From contig CP053163.1 of NCBI GenBank assembly GCA_014607495.2, forward strand, positions 7,730,716-7,794,715: a DNA stretch of 64,000 nt, given 5' to 3'. The stretch is from Carposina sasakii. Taxonomy: Eukaryota; Arthropoda; Insecta; Lepidoptera; Carposinidae. A program made the position numbers and the translations under genes. Below the pieces are notes generated by a model. It was not told where the DNA came from. It was given only the letters and a program-made list of their open reading frames with translations, and did no database searches. This document shows positions 33,845 to 47,150 of this stretch, in pieces. The number at the start of each line of letters is the position of its first letter. Position 1 is the stretch's first letter.

Positions 33845-34130
33845 TTTGTCATCATCGTTTCCATATACAACGCATTCTCCTCATTATCACAAATATTTTT
33901 CTATATGGAAGCATACCTAGGAAGAGTCTACCTTTCAATATATTAAGGTCCAAAGTTGAGTTATTAGATTGAATTTTTTTGCACCAAAAACCAACGCGTA
34001 CCTACACCATATATTGGGCGCCACCAAGTCAATAAAAAATGCCAAAAGATAAAAATGTTTCCCAGCAATTTTTTTGACATACCTTTATTTGGTGGCAACG
34101 ACAAAAATATTTTATGCTGTATACTCGTAT
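33845..34130 (+). repeat. diverged MITE family B relative
   Basis: CTCCTCATTATCACAAATATTTTTCTATATGGAAGCATACCTAG and GGTCCAAAGTTGAGTTATTAGA match family B at 53140-53220; CCCAGCAATTTTTTTGACATACCTTTATTTGGTGGCAAC resembles its right side. The ends are not recognisable. An old copy. Confidence 0.6.
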
Positions 34131-36191
34131 GTCTACTTTGGATATGTGTCATCGATAAAAAAACTTGCCATTAGTTTTAGGTGGCATTAAAGCTGTCATT
34201 ATTATTGAAGTTATTTGACATAAAATGTTTCAAGATGCCAAGTAATGTGACCTAGAAAATATGTTCCAAATATTATGCCAAAACTTCGTCCTTAACCTAA
34301 TCCAGTAAGAACGCTACGGTCCCCATATGTTTTAAAATTTACATATTATGACGGTACGTCTTGGGACTTTGCCGAATAATAAAATTTGTCAGCGACATGT
34401 TAAAAGGTGTTTTCCAAATATGTACATTATGACCTATTTTCTTGCTCAGTGTGTAAATATTAAATTCGAAAAAAGCAGGAAAATAATTGTAACTGTTAAT
34501 AGAATAATTAAAATTGGCCAAAATTCTAAATTTGCTCAAATATCTTTTACGGTTTCACTATAACGATTTTCGAGTTCTTTGTTTTAACTGGCATTTGTTG
34601 GATGTCTTTTGACATAATCTCAGTGAAAATTATACTTCTACGTGCCATACATTTTTCATGTTCTAGTAAAGTTGAGACAGTTTTCAAATGCTTTACTCTT
34701 TCTACGACGTCACCACATTTGAATTTAAAGACTTCATTAAATCATAACTTGTTACCTGAAAGAGATTGAAAATGAAATGCTCAATACTTGTATATTTTTC
34801 TAGAAGTATTTATTTGTGTCACATGTTAAAGATACTGAAAAGAGCAAAGGGTAGTTAAGTCAACTAACGGCCAATTCCAATACGAGAGATCAAACAGAAT
34901 CTCGGATTTTTTTATTCCTAATTTGAAATTTTGTATAAAAACAATTGAAGATTAAATCTGAGATATGCAAAAAGTCTCTTAAGATCAGTTATAGAAATTG
35001 GCGGTTAGTCTATGACATATACCACTTTGTATTTATTATTGTACACATAAAAATTATGTAGAAAAACAGTTTACATCGATAAAGTACCTCTTTTTAAAGG
35101 TTCTGTACCCAAAAATTGAGACCGGTAACCAGATGGAGTCGCGAGTACTTACGAATAGTAACTAGTTCTTCATAATGGATGTATATTGTATATAAGCCTA
35201 GTCCGTACAGTCCCAGAGGTAACTTACTTATTTTATTATTAACTAACCGTCAGCATAATCTAATTTCCAAGTTATAATATGAAATATACTTTGACGTAGT
35301 TATCTGACCTCTACAATATTTAGGTATTTTATTTTATTTTATTTATTTATTTACGGAAGTAATACAGCCATTATAATATCAAAATCACATACAGAGCCTC
35401 GAATAATGACAATATGTAAGGTCATAACAAGAATAGTTAACTAATATTAAGTATATTAGGCAGTCCTATTTAATCTAAGGAATATTAGTAGTGTTGTCAA
35501 TTAAGTTTGTTAGTTTGGCTGTAGAAGATAATCTTAAGCTTAATATTCACCAACATTACGCGATGTAACGTTACATGTTACACGGCGAGCATTCATGCAG
35601 TCAGTACGTAGTATTACGTGCAATTCAGCGAGCAACGAACGAGCCGTTTTTACATATATTTTGGTACACGACCGTTTCGCATTCAAAAAAAAAACGTGCT
35701 CGTTCCGAAAGCATTACACCGCGTAACGGTCAGTACCGACATTTATACAATTTCCTCCACCTAGCAGAAAATGGGAAGTAAGTAAAATAGAATTTTGTCG
35801 TCTATGCGAAATACAAAAGGGTTGGTTACATCTATTATATTTGATATCTATGTATCAATGATCAATATTGCTCCGCATCTTTCCCTTACGCCTTACATGC
35901 TTAGTTTCCGTACTTCTAAAGCTGTCTCTAATCGCAACAACTTTTAAACTTTCCGTTCTATATCTTGTTCATTCTGGTTAATTCACGTATCAATCTCGCT
36001 AGTTTTTATTCGTCTTTACCCTTAAAACTATATATCTTTACGAGTGGTCTCATTGATTTCCTTTTCAAATTCTTTTATACATACATATACCTATAGATAC
36101 GACTTTAAATTCATAGTTACTACGAATATCGTACTTATTAGAGAGCCTAAATAAAACATATATTTTATTAATAACTGGGTTGATATCTATA
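34131..36191. other. intergenic DNA; (TTTTA/TTTA)n run at 35329-35355
   Basis: Apart from the simple T/A run and the following ACGGAAGTAATACAGCCA, which looks like a LINE tail, nothing is recognised. Frames at 34339-34563 and 35575-35781 show no domain. Confidence 0.45.
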
Positions 36192-36451
36192 CAGGGTGTA
36201 ATAAAAGGGGTATCTTAAGCGAGAAGGTATATAAATAGCCCACTAAAAGGAACCTATCTACAAAATTTGAGACTCGAAATCACATGTTTAATTTTGCAGC
36301 TTGTATGGAGAATTTCTAATCAACTAAAGAATGTTCATACAATTTTGAAAAATAAACATGTGATTTCGAGTCTCAAATTTTGGAAATAGATTCTCTATAA
36401 TGTTCTATTTACATAGCTTTTCGGTTAACATACCCTTTCTGTTACATCCTG
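36192..36451. mobile_element. MITE family A, copy 2 (260 bp)
   Basis: CAGGGTGTAATAAAAGGGG ... CCCTTTCTGTTACATCCTG with TA outside both ends. It aligns end to end with 2798-3057, including CCCACTAAAAGGAACCTATC, and has the same length. Small differences show it is an independent, older or different insertion. Confidence 0.85.
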
Positions 36452-37013
36452 TATAAAGTCCCTTTATGTTATTAAAAATGTTCAAGAGAGCTGAAGTCAC
36501 TTCACCATTCGAGTTTCTTTTGGAATACTCAAGTAGAAGCTAGGCATGTTAATTGAAATGCTTACTACGAGTAGTACCACTCAGTCTGAATCGTACTTGA
36601 GTGTTTAAATATTAAATACTCGACGCTCAGCGCTTATCCTTAAAACGTCATTTTATACTCAAATAAGATTATTTAGCAGTTTTTATGTTTTTTAATAAAA
36701 TGTTCGCGCGTCCATAGAAAAATAATGGACATGACCTTTTCGTCAGCTGACATTAAATCTAAATCAATCTTCTTTTTATTATGTGGTAATAGTAAATTTT
36801 AATAACATTAAATTGGCTATCTGAGCCAACAAATATTCGGAAATATTCGAATCCAGCCGGATATGTAAGTTTATACCATGAAAATTTCTTCTAAACCTAA
36901 CAGCGTCCCTAAAATTGTCTGTATGCAATCTGATCGCTTTCAAACACTTTTAAGCGACCCATGTCAATTGTCTTTCTCGGTATCTAGTGATCCAGATATT
37001 GGAGATTCCTATA

Positions 37014-37370
37014 CAGGTGATTTTTTGTCGTCAACATTCCCGAAAACTACGGAATCTCCTCATCGTCACGATCATTTCACTCACTTCATTAATTTCACAA
37101 TTTTTTTTTATTACATTATCGGACAAAATTTATAGTGTCCAGTATTTATGCTAGTTTTTTCATAGACAGATATTAATTATTTCTCGTGAAAAATCTTGCT
37201 ACGCGCGTCTATGTGCATGCATGCAGAAAAACGCAGTCTATTTACTCAACTTTGGACCCTAATATTTTGAAAACCAGACACTTCCCAGGTATGCTTCCAA
37301 GGAGAAAAATGATCGTGATGATGAGGAGATTACGTAGTTTTCGAAAACGTTGACGACCAAAAATCACCTT
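37014..37370. mobile_element. MITE family B, inverted foldback copy
   Basis: The left arm opens ATACAGGTGATTTTTTGTCGTCAACATTCCCGAAAAC. The right part is family B in reverse complement, ending CGTTGACGACCAAAAATCACC. The element is thus one left end joined to an inverted near-complete copy, giving arms of about 65 bp around CTCCTCATCGTCACGATCATTT. Confidence 0.8.
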
Positions 37371-40330
37371 TCAAAATCATTATTCAACTATCAAAAATAA
37401 ACTTTGGTAAAATGCGTTTTTTTTAAAGACATTGTCGATAGGTACCTATATAGGTATTTAAATAATCTTCGGCATGTGGCTTACTTATTTGAGTTATTAT
37501 AACTGTTTAGGTATTTAATAATAATATTATTAATAGGCTTTATTTATTTATTTATAAAGAAGACATGTCAAAGCTAAAATGGCGATATTCAAAGTTAACG
37601 ATGTATTAGGTAGTATCATATTTGGAAGCATAAGGAATGAAGTAAATAAGTATATAAGACAGCTACTAAAACTGTTTAGCTTTATATAATGTCACAGTTA
37701 AAAATACTTTTAACTTGTTCAAAGAATTAACAGCGGAAACTCCATTGCAACACAAAACTCATTTCTGTCGACATGCAATCACAAAATTACAGTGTTTCGT
37801 CGTACGTGAGCTTCATTTCCGACGGCACCTTAGGAGATCGTTCCAATAATGGGGCGAAGAGAAGCTATTTACATGCTGTGGTCGTATTAACTTCTTAGAA
37901 CGTAAACCACCAATAATAGAGTGTAATTTAATAATACTTATAGTTCCTTCGTTTAAGTGTTTATACTTTTAACATTCCTACCTTAGTGGATAAGAAATAC
38001 GTTAAAAAAATACTTAATAAAGAACAAAAATACCTCTCACTATATTTTTTGATACACCTTTTTGTGATTACACCAAGATCTGCTAGCGTCGTTACCCTGA
38101 AGGAAGCATCCCTAGAAGGATTTATTTTCGAAATAACTGTTATATTAATTAGGAATTAAAAACTAGTATTAGAATTGGTGCACATGAACGAGGAGGCTAG
38201 TTACCAAATTAAATTTGGTAGTAAGATAAATTTTACCAGGCCCTAGAGTCAAATGCTTAGCAGTGCCTTTGGTTAAAAAGAACCAAAGTAATAACAGTTG
38301 CAGTAATAATCATGTTAAATATTATATAAAAAGTATAGCTTGTATTGGAACAAGTGCCTTAACACCCTGTGGTCTGCTGAAAGCCTTGACAGATTGGTGC
38401 CCTGTAGTGTGTAGGTTTGTTACAAATTACATAGCCACAGCTCTTAAAAGCAAGGCTGAAGTAAACATCTCAATGTAGGTAGGTAATTTGGAACAATAGA
38501 TTGGGGTATTATTTTTAAAAGAGGTTATTTTGAGTAACAATATTTGTTAACATGATAATGCTTTCTTATAATTGGGCGTGAGATAAGATGTTTTTGCATA
38601 TCTCAGATTTAAGCAGTCGAGTTTTTTTATATTTTAATAGGATTTTAAGCAGCTTGGAAATCTGTATTATAATTTTATTTCACTGTTCTTTTTTGGATTG
38701 CTACTAGTACTGAAGGCAGTTATACCGGAAAGTACAATATTCCGTTCTTATTTTAATGGTTCTAAGATTAATTAACAATATACGAAAGTGGAAAATTATC
38801 GGCATGGTCTAAGCAACAATTATTGCCAGGATGTTCGACCATTGTACATATAATATTCTGGGCATAGCGTAGCAATTGTACATAGCGAATGTAGAGGAGG
38901 CAAAACTGGTAGAACCTTCATTAAACGAAACGTAAAAATAATACGATTCCGGTGGTCGGCCGACAAAACAGTTCGTGTAGCAATTACGTGAGGGCTACCT
39001 TAAAAATATTTCATTACACTATCTCACGAACTCGGCCATAATTACAGAGATAAAAGGATCCGGATAGTTTCCTGCCGTAAATTGCTTTATGAAACTTATA
39101 GAGTAGCAGTTGAAGACGTCTTGAGTTGTTAGCTTGTGTAGTTATCGTACGAGTATTATTATTATAATCTGTGGTTTGAGTAAAGTCTTAAAAAATATTC
39201 ATCGAAATTTTAATAATGACTATAACTACATACTTGCACGACTGATTTCCTGGATGAAATATTTGATAGAAATGAGCTCGCTTTGTACATTGTATTGTAC
39301 ACAAGGATGGGCACAATAATAATTGTTTATTGTCTATTCTAATAATAATAATCAGTGTAAGTGTAAATGTAAATCCCCGTATATTTCCTGTATATTTTTA
39401 TGCCGAATATTTTTCCGTATATTTCTTGCGATACGAGTAATAAAAAAGGAGAAATAACTGTTACTCTATTATTGCAAAAAGTTACCTCATTTTAGACTTT
39501 TAACCTTTTTACTTATAAATAGGTATATAGAAAAACTTATAGAAGTTTAGAATTATACCTTTGTGAAATATATAATTATGTGTTAAATGAAGTGTGATAT
39601 AAATAATATAAAAATAAAATAGTTCTGTGCTTTTATAAGTTTATATCAAACACAGGCTTATTTCTTATCTAAAACAGTGTTGTGTACAAATTGTATACGA
39701 ATCTATGATTTAATAAAACCTCATTGATACGAATGTTCTGCAACTTTCTTACAGTGACGATAAAAGCTTATAAGCAACGCCAATAAAAGTATCTTGTATT
39801 ATTACGTTAAAAGTTAAAAATGAACTGTAACCTTCTCATAAATGCATACTGAAGCATGCAAACAAGATCTTTTGTGTTCTTAAAAATAGCGCAGTATTTC
39901 TTCCTTTGTCGCTAGCACTTACAACGATTGTGAAGAAAAAAAAAGGTATAAAATCTAACTCCCTTAAAAATTCTATATACCCCTTTCTAAAAATAGAACA
40001 AAAATAGAATAAAAAGAGAACCTTGTTTGCTTCAAGCAAGTTCTGAGAATTTCGTATGAATAAACTATGGGTAAGAAATGATTGTAGCGCTTCTCAACTG
40101 TCACGGCGTAGAGATTTTCTGAGATATACCACAGAATATTGATAATATAATATAGTATCGGTAAAGAAGGTGCATTGTGTATACTTATAGGTATAGGTAG
40201 GTATAGTAGGTATTTCTCATTCTTATTCGATCCATCTTTCACTTGAGTACAATAATGGAACACACATTTTTGGTACTTTATCATATCGCGCCCTTTCACG
40301 AGTTTGTACGCACGTTAAAAGGCATTAAAC
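37371..40330. other. intergenic DNA, nothing recognised
   Basis: AT-rich with no domain-bearing frame. A GC-richer stretch at about 38940-39110 is not a repeat seen elsewhere here. Confidence 0.4.
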
Positions 40331-40500
40331 CCTTGCGAAGCCAGGGTGGGTGCCTAGTTATAACATTATAAACTTTCCCCTTGAAATTATATTATCTATT
40401 TAAAAAACCGCATCAAAATCTGTTGCGTAGTTTCAAAGATCTAAGCATACATAGTGACAGACAGTGGGAAGCGACTTTGTTTTATAATATGACGTGATGG
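40331..40500. repeat. dispersed repeat R3, copy 1
   Basis: ACCCTTGCGAAGCCAGGGTGGG ... AACCGCATCAAAATCTGTTGCGTAGTTTCAAAGATCTAAGCATACATAG ... GACAGACAG matches 46986-47150 (ACCCGTACGAAGCCGGGGCGG ... TTCCGTTGCGTGGTTTCAATGATCTAATCATACATAG). This is a common lepidopteran repeat with a GAAGCCGGGGCGG end; class uncertain, possibly Helitron-like. Confidence 0.65.
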
Positions 40501-41879
40501 TGATGATAGTGAAGATAGGCATAACCCTACCTGGCTAAATAAAAAGATATAGCTAAGAAAAAAATCTAGGCTATGTCACTGGATTGACGAGGTTACGCCG
40601 CGGGCATTCTCTTAGATCTTGGATGAGTTCGTTGGTCAAAGGATAGCTGTTCCAAGCGCTTTGACATCTTCTTTCGGCGCTAGTTTTGATGCTATGTTTT
40701 TAATTGTTCCAGATAACTGGCTCAAATTTTAGATGTTAACTAGTTTTGGCTTTGAATAGAGATGTATAAAAAAATGCTTGCTTGGTCACCACAAAACACC
40801 AAGACCCTGTTGTCCCTCTACTGGCTTGTACAATATGCCCGGGAAGAGAAGCAGCTGTAGTATTACACGTCATTTTTTCACTCCCAGAGCAGCATAGAAG
40901 ACCCCAGTTATACATATTCGCAAGAAATAAATAAAATAAAAATAAAGGCATTCTGGATTATTTTATTTGATAATTAATTTAAATAAACTTCTTAAAACTT
41001 GCCAAGTCAGTAAAAATCTGTAAGTAAAGGCTGTTTAAATAAATCCAAATTGCGAGAAGCAATAAAGATTTTGAAAGGTTAAATTAATATCGTTAGTAAA
41101 TCCAATGGCTCGGTCAATTTACATTTCGGGGCGAAGTGGTATTTTCTAGTATTTTATTTATGAAAACTTTAACTGAAACAGATTTTGTCTCTGTTGGTTT
41201 ATAAAAAGGTAAATGCTAGAATATATACATTTTACGTTATGGTATATAAGTTGCTTAGTACATTTAATTTTCGTAGCAGGTCGTATAATATCTTCGGCAA
41301 TAGATACTTATATTTATGCTTGCATATTTATATTTATAATACCTACTATTAGAAAAAGCAATTATTTGTTTGGAAACGTAATACGATTAATACCTTACTG
41401 CCTAACATCACCGTAATTTTAAAAAATCCATTTAAAGCCTGAAAATTGTAAAATTGCTTACTGTGCGACGCCATAGAAGTGCTCTCAAGTTTTACTTACA
41501 CGAAAATATAAATAAGGAGTTTTATCCTATGTAACATGTTTTAAATTTATTTTCATGCGGCATATGCAGTGTAAGAAGCTTAGGCAGTAATCGCTTTAGA
41601 GCTTCTCAGAAGTTATGAGCTTGTACGTACGTAAGTAGTTTACCTGCACAAACATCCTTTTGGATGGGTGTCGGTGGGTTCGCTTAATACGACCAAAGTC
41701 AATCTCACCTACCCCGTGGTGCAGCCTACTATGTAAAGGATGAGACTTTGACGTTATATAACATGCTTGATTAAGTTTTAGATATTTTCCATATCTAAGA
41801 CCCTAATAATCTATAGATATAATAAAAATGTAACGGATCGCTGTCTGTACATGAAAGATATATGAGAAAAAATATTATA
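40501..41879. other. intergenic DNA, nothing recognised
   Basis: No protein-like frame. The minus frame at 40736-40951 has no identifiable domain. Confidence 0.4.
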
Positions 41880-42140
41880 GGAGACCTTTATCAACGCAAT
41901 AGTACCCAAAAGAATGATTTTTGGAATTTTTGTCTGTTTGCCGGTTTGTCTGTGAGTTTCTGCACGCTAATCTCAGAAACGCTGAACTGATTTCGATGCA
42001 GTTTACAGGGATATATTGTGACAGGTCCCACTTAACATATAGGCTACTTTTTATCCCGGGAAAATGTTTTTCTCCCGGATAATTTTGACATTTTGTTTTT
42101 CCTGTAGTCCACGCAGACGGGGTCGCGGGCGTCCACTAGT
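41880..42140 (+). mobile_element. Helitron-like element, 5' diverged, 3' end intact
   Basis: ATATAGGCTACTTTTTATCCCGGGAAAATG, TCCCGGATAATTTTGACATTTTG and CCACGCAGACGGGGTCGCGGGCGTCCACTAGT match the right two thirds of the copies at 2319 and 52590, with the hairpin and CTAG end. The head is replaced by GTCTGTTTGCCGGTTTGTCTG. Confidence 0.65.
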
Positions 42141-43529
42141 TATAAAATAAGATTTGTCCTTAATGACTAATATAAGAATCAATGCAGAGCTTAAACCACT
42201 CATCACACCTGAAACTTGTAGAGTGTGGTCTTAGTATGACATAGGAATCCGATAAAAAAGATTTTCCAAAATTCCCGCGAGACCGGCTTTAAAAAAATCT
42301 ACTACTACTAATTAAACGAACATATTTGGAATGATTTGGAAATGTGTCATGAAATTGCTACATTTATGTCTGAAAAACGGCAGTAGGTTCAACCTTTACT
42401 ACTTAGAACTTAATACTGCAAACTGGTGAAAAGCCATTTTGAGGATGACATGCACAAGGCATGTATGAAATAGTAAATTTTGCAAAAGGTTGCAAAGGTT
42501 ACTGTTACAATATCTTCTAAGATACGATATTTAAAATTTTACGCATTTAACTTTCGACCTTTATTGACTTATAAATTTTACATTTAAACAACCTAATTCC
42601 GTCTCAATTTCCAATTTAATACAGCGTCGACAGCTTATTACAGATTATTACTTGGCTTTCGCTTTTACTACGAGAGTGAGGGCACATCGGAATTGTTAAA
42701 CTGACTAAATCTATGTACATATAACTATTTATTTCTGTGGGATCATGCGGAATATAATTTTACTAATTCTTTAGTTGTGTTCTTTATTAAACCTTACCAA
42801 GAAAAAATATATGCAGGGCGGAACATTGAAAAAGGGAAATATGACAAAAATAATTTAACATAATTCTCAGTTATCAGTCAGTCTCTTCGGTCATTCATGA
42901 AATTGCTTATATCCCCATAGCTTACAAGCCCCAATACGTTATCTTCTTTGTGATATTATAAAACGGCATATGTGTCAAGATAACATAATAAGGTATCCAG
43001 CATTTAAAAATTAAAGTGATTCAGGAATCAGAATAAAATGTGTGGAATGCTTCGATTTTATGTAGTTTACAAACATTCAACCTTATAAGACATATCGTAT
43101 GCCTATGCAATCTTGTTAAAATAGGTAAGGTGTATTTTTACGACATAGCTGTCGCTACATCTAATTTATTATTACAAATCACAGATTACAGGGGTAATCT
43201 GTGTTACAGTTCCACTACGCTTTTGGCTTCCGTGTTAGTGACTTATTAAATTGAATTAAGCCGATAACATTAAGAACAGCTGTTCGAGCGAAGTTATGGC
43301 ATAAATCTGTTTTTCATTATGATTTACTGGAAACGAAGAAGGGTTGAAACAAAATGATTGAGTTTAACATAATAACTATATGAAGAAAAAAGGTGACGAT
43401 CAAATTTATGAGCAAATTCGGTTGGAAACGGGTGTACGAGTAACTAAAATAGGGATTCAAACATACGGTCAGCAGGGAGCTAACTACAAGCCCCTATAGG
43501 AATATTATTTTTGTCTTACTTTGGAGTAA
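42141..43529. other. intergenic DNA, nothing recognised
   Basis: No coding or repeat assignment can be supported. Confidence 0.4.
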
Positions 43530-43645
43530 ATAATCATAAACAAGTTGCTAGCTTATCGCCTGAGAGAATGCCCGAGTTTCTAAGTCGACTCTTTGACATG
43601 CACGGACAGAGATCTAACTTGTGTATTCTAACCAAGTCACGCTCC
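43530..43645 (+). repeat. dispersed repeat R2 copy
   Basis: ACAAGTTGCTAGCTTATCGCCTGAGAGAATGCCC then GTCGACTCTTTGACATGCACGGACAGAGAT. It matches 45750-45860 and the reverse copies at 28205 and 61258. Confidence 0.7.
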
Positions 43646-44489
43646 AGTACAATTAGTTTAAATGTTTTCGCATAACGTACTCGTATCTCTTTTGTTACAT
43701 CCTATATATTCTTACTTGTTATAACAATGTCGATATAAAATAAAGAGTCCACTGATTGAATACTCGTAATATGTCAATAATTTGAAGTACCTATACCAGC
43801 ACATTTAAGTTTTCTTGCTACAATACTGTCGATGTGTATAGGTATTTTATGAATTATGCAAATAAAAAAATTGTCTTTGACCTATACGACCTATACCTCA
43901 TTTTATTTAGAACGAAATCAGGTTTTTTATTAGGCACAGTTTTTTGTATTATCATCATCAATAGTTCCTAAAGAGTTTTCTACTCAATTCAATAGTACCT
44001 ACTCATATAAAGTTTGCACTATAATAAACCCAAAGAAGCTAATTTCGCAAGCACAAAACGGATTTTTTTTGTAGGATACACTATTAATAAATGGAAAAAC
44101 GTCAAACTTCACTCATATCTTACAATGTTTACAACCAATGCTTCTTCGAAAATAAGATTTCTATTAAAAAAAACGCGGTATAGATCTCGCCAAATGAAAG
44201 ACCACCATTTCACTTAATCTATTTAGCATAATTTATAACCTACTCACAATAAAATTTCCATGAAATTCAATTTACGTCTTCATTATCAACACCGAAGCAC
44301 AATTTCCTTCTAAAAAATTCATATGCCTTTACGACAAGGTCTTTATAGAACCAATGAAAAGCGAGCGTCAAAAATTCATCTCGTCGCTAAATCTGAATCG
44401 CAAATTAAAATTTATTTGTGAAAGCGTTTGGGTCGGTATATTTGGCTGTATTTTTTATTTACACGCTCTTTGAAGTAAAATATCATATT

Positions 44490-44589
44490 TTTATAAAATT
44501 ATTAATAAAGAAAATGGAAAAAAATCTTCACCCGAATGGGAATCGAACCCACGACCGCTGCAAACCGTGCCAGCCGCTATAACCACTAA
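44490..44589 (-). mobile_element. tRNA-derived SINE (family S1), copy 2
   Basis: On the minus strand: TAGTGGTTATAGCGGCTGGC (A box remnant), then GGTCGTGGGTTCGATTCCC (perfect B box GGTTCGATTCC) and GGGTGAAGATTTTTTTCCATTTTCTTTATTAATAATTTTATAAA. The same head-tail pair as at 28965 and 54425. The first bases of the tRNA head are lost. Confidence 0.8.
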
Positions 44590-45749
44590 TTTTTGAAATT
44601 TTAACTATTTGTAGTTTTGAGGAGATACCAAATCCCTGGTTTTACCTTTTTTATTTTACTGTTGTCATTTCATAGTTGACCTGGTTTTTATAAAAAAAAA
44701 ATAAAAATAATATAAAACCTCCAAAAAATAAAAACCTCCAGAAAGTCGTTTCGGTAAATGAATTTTGCTATCGAAGTGACCAATGGACCTCATCTAGTAC
44801 TTCTCTATAATATTGGACTTTGCTATTTGAGAGAGTTCTCCCTATTTAGGATGTGGAGTGAAAGTGTAAAATCACAAGTATGTAATATATTTTTATACCA
44901 AAGACATAAATAATACTAGCTTAATCAATTTTTGGGGTATAAGCTATTGTTTTAAATTACATAAAGCTTCCTCGTGGATAGTTAATATCAGTCATGAGAA
45001 GTCCACAGCATATGCATCTTCCGATCGGTGTGCAATCAGATAACTTAAAATAATATGAGAAGTTAAAAGAAGAAGTACTATTTAATGGTTTAGATATAAA
45101 AAGCACCAGTTGTAGACGACCAGAGAAGTATGCTAGAAAGTAACTACTAGAAAAGAAGCTAGTTCTATATACATGGTAGCCAGAGTCACTGTTTGTTATC
45201 TTACTAACACTAGTGCTATCCTGGATTTTAAAATAGCCTCATGTATTTCGGGAATTAGGGAGTTAGGTTAAATCGGTGCTATGAAGTTCACTCAAAGTCT
45301 GTTGTCAGACTTATCTCATTTCATATTCTGAGTTGTGTCTACGAAATCAACGGTTTTACTTGAATACTCGTAAATAGAAATTTCTCTATTCCATAGCCCC
45401 GTATACCTAAGTGACAAGAAACGGCCGCTATTTTAAGTCGGTAAATTAGTCGGCGGCCTGGCGCCACTATCTACAGGATATCCGTTGTCTATAAATTAAC
45501 GAAGCCCCGCGGAGCTGGTCGAGGTAGGAAGACAAAGGCATGCCAGCTGTTTGTACCATAGCTGAAGTATTTACTGTAAGTTCATCCACCCTTAATTAGT
45601 GATGTTGTTAATACAAATTTTCTTTTTCTTGATCTTTTATAGCAAACGTACACATGTAGACATATCAAGTTTTTTGCTGTTTAGACACAGCTGTTAAGGA
45701 TCATAAAGGAGATTCCATAGCCAGTTTTAGCGTAACAGAACAATTGGAA
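44590..45749. other. intergenic DNA, nothing recognised
   Basis: A GC-richer part around 45415-45545 has no recognisable coding or repeat identity. Confidence 0.4.
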
Positions 45750-45860
45750 ATGATCAGTTACAAGTTGCTAGCTTTTCGCCTGAAAGAATGCCCCAGTTCC
45801 TTAGTAGACTCTTACATTCACGGCAGTTGATGTATTCTAGTGAAAGCCTATTGAACCGAT
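45750..45860 (+). repeat. dispersed repeat R2 copy
   Basis: GTTACAAGTTGCTAGCTTTTCGCCTGAAAGAATGCCCCAGTTCCTTAGTAGACTCTTA, followed by GTTGATGTATTCTAGTGAA. It is the best match to the R2 copy at 43530. Confidence 0.7.
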
Positions 45861-46682
45861 TAACTGGTTTTGATTTAGCAATCAATATAAAACATTTAGC
45901 TCTTTTTTTAGAAACCAAGTGAGTCCGCAGTGAGACGCACAGTCCAAATTATTGGGCGAAGGCGCTCGAGGAGGGGATTTTTGAGAGGATATTTCCCGCA
46001 ATTTCCACGGTATTGTTACTAAAGTCATGTTCCTATTTGATATTACAGAGCATAATAAATGCGTGTAATAAAATCTGCACTAATATTATATATCCGAACG
46101 TACGTTTGTCCGTTTATTTGTTACCGTTAAGTCGTAGGCAACAGTTGCTAATGTAATAAAATTCCCAGATTTGTCGATGTCATAATTTCTAGATCATATA
46201 TACATATAGTCACACTCATTATTCCCCAAAGAAATTGGGTAAAAGTGTGCAAATTACACTCCCACTTTTCACCAGTTAGCGCGGTAAGGAGTGAATCGAG
46301 AACAGATTAAAGTATTTTTGTTGCAAAGCTGATGTTATTCAGAAAAAGATCACTTATTTTCCGACACTCCACAGTATACGTAGTTTCTTGATTTTGCAGT
46401 CGGCCACATTCAGGTTGACTCTACCATGCAAGAGTTCATTGGCCCTTAACCCGGACAAGGCAAATCCGTTTCTATTAGTTATGCCATTAGGTCGAGCTGA
46501 ATGTGCAAATTTGTGCACTTTATCAGATTTCCGCGAATTTATTCAGGTGTGTACGTTTTTGCAGTTAGTATTGCAGTGCTTTGTGACATTTTGATAGAAG
46601 CTTTTAGACGCTATTATATGTGATGTCCGATATATTGAAACGGATGGGAGGTAGTGCAAATGTAGCATTATTGACATGGATG

Positions 46683-46883
46683 AGCGTTTTTCCACTAGAC
46701 GACACGACCACGACACAGCTATGACACGACACGACTACGACAACGACAAGACTACGGCTTTTTTGGATGCAAAAATGTACATATTGAATTGTATGGCTCG
46801 TTTTCCCACTAGACGATACGGCCACGACACGGCTCCCCATCCACACTAGATGACGAAATGTCGTGGTCTAGTGGAAAACGCCC
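46683..46883. mobile_element. MITE-like element with CCACTAGACGACACGACCACGAC ends
   Basis: The left end GCGTTTTTCCACTAGACGAC and the right end TCGTGGTCTAGTGGAAAACG are inverted. A second forward copy of the end lies inside at about 46797 (CTCGTTTTCCCACTAGACGATACGGCCACGAC). The interior is a CACGAC-rich tract. The same end sequence occurs three times in 48916-49351. Superfamily not identified. Confidence 0.65.
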
Positions 46884-46985
46884 AATGTCTTATAATAGTT
46901 TTTAGTAGAATGCGAAGTTTTTTTTTTATATTTATACAAGCGGTCGCCCACGATCATAGACCCACGACTATGTCAGCGGTCATTG

Positions 46986-47150
46986 AACCCGTACGAAGCC
47001 GGGGCGGATTTGTAGTTATACATAGAAACCTCTTGAATGACCCTATCTATAAAAAAAAACCGCGCCGAATTCCGTTGCGTGGTTTCAATGATCTAATCAT
47101 ACATAGGGAAAGACAGACAGCGGGTCGACTTTATTTTATAACATGTAATG
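46986..47150. repeat. dispersed repeat R3, copy 2
   Basis: Matches 40331-40500 throughout, including GAAGCCGGGGCGG, GTTGCGTGGTTTCAATGATCTAA and GACAGACAGCGGG. The 158-codon + frame that crosses this repeat is therefore not a gene. Confidence 0.65.
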
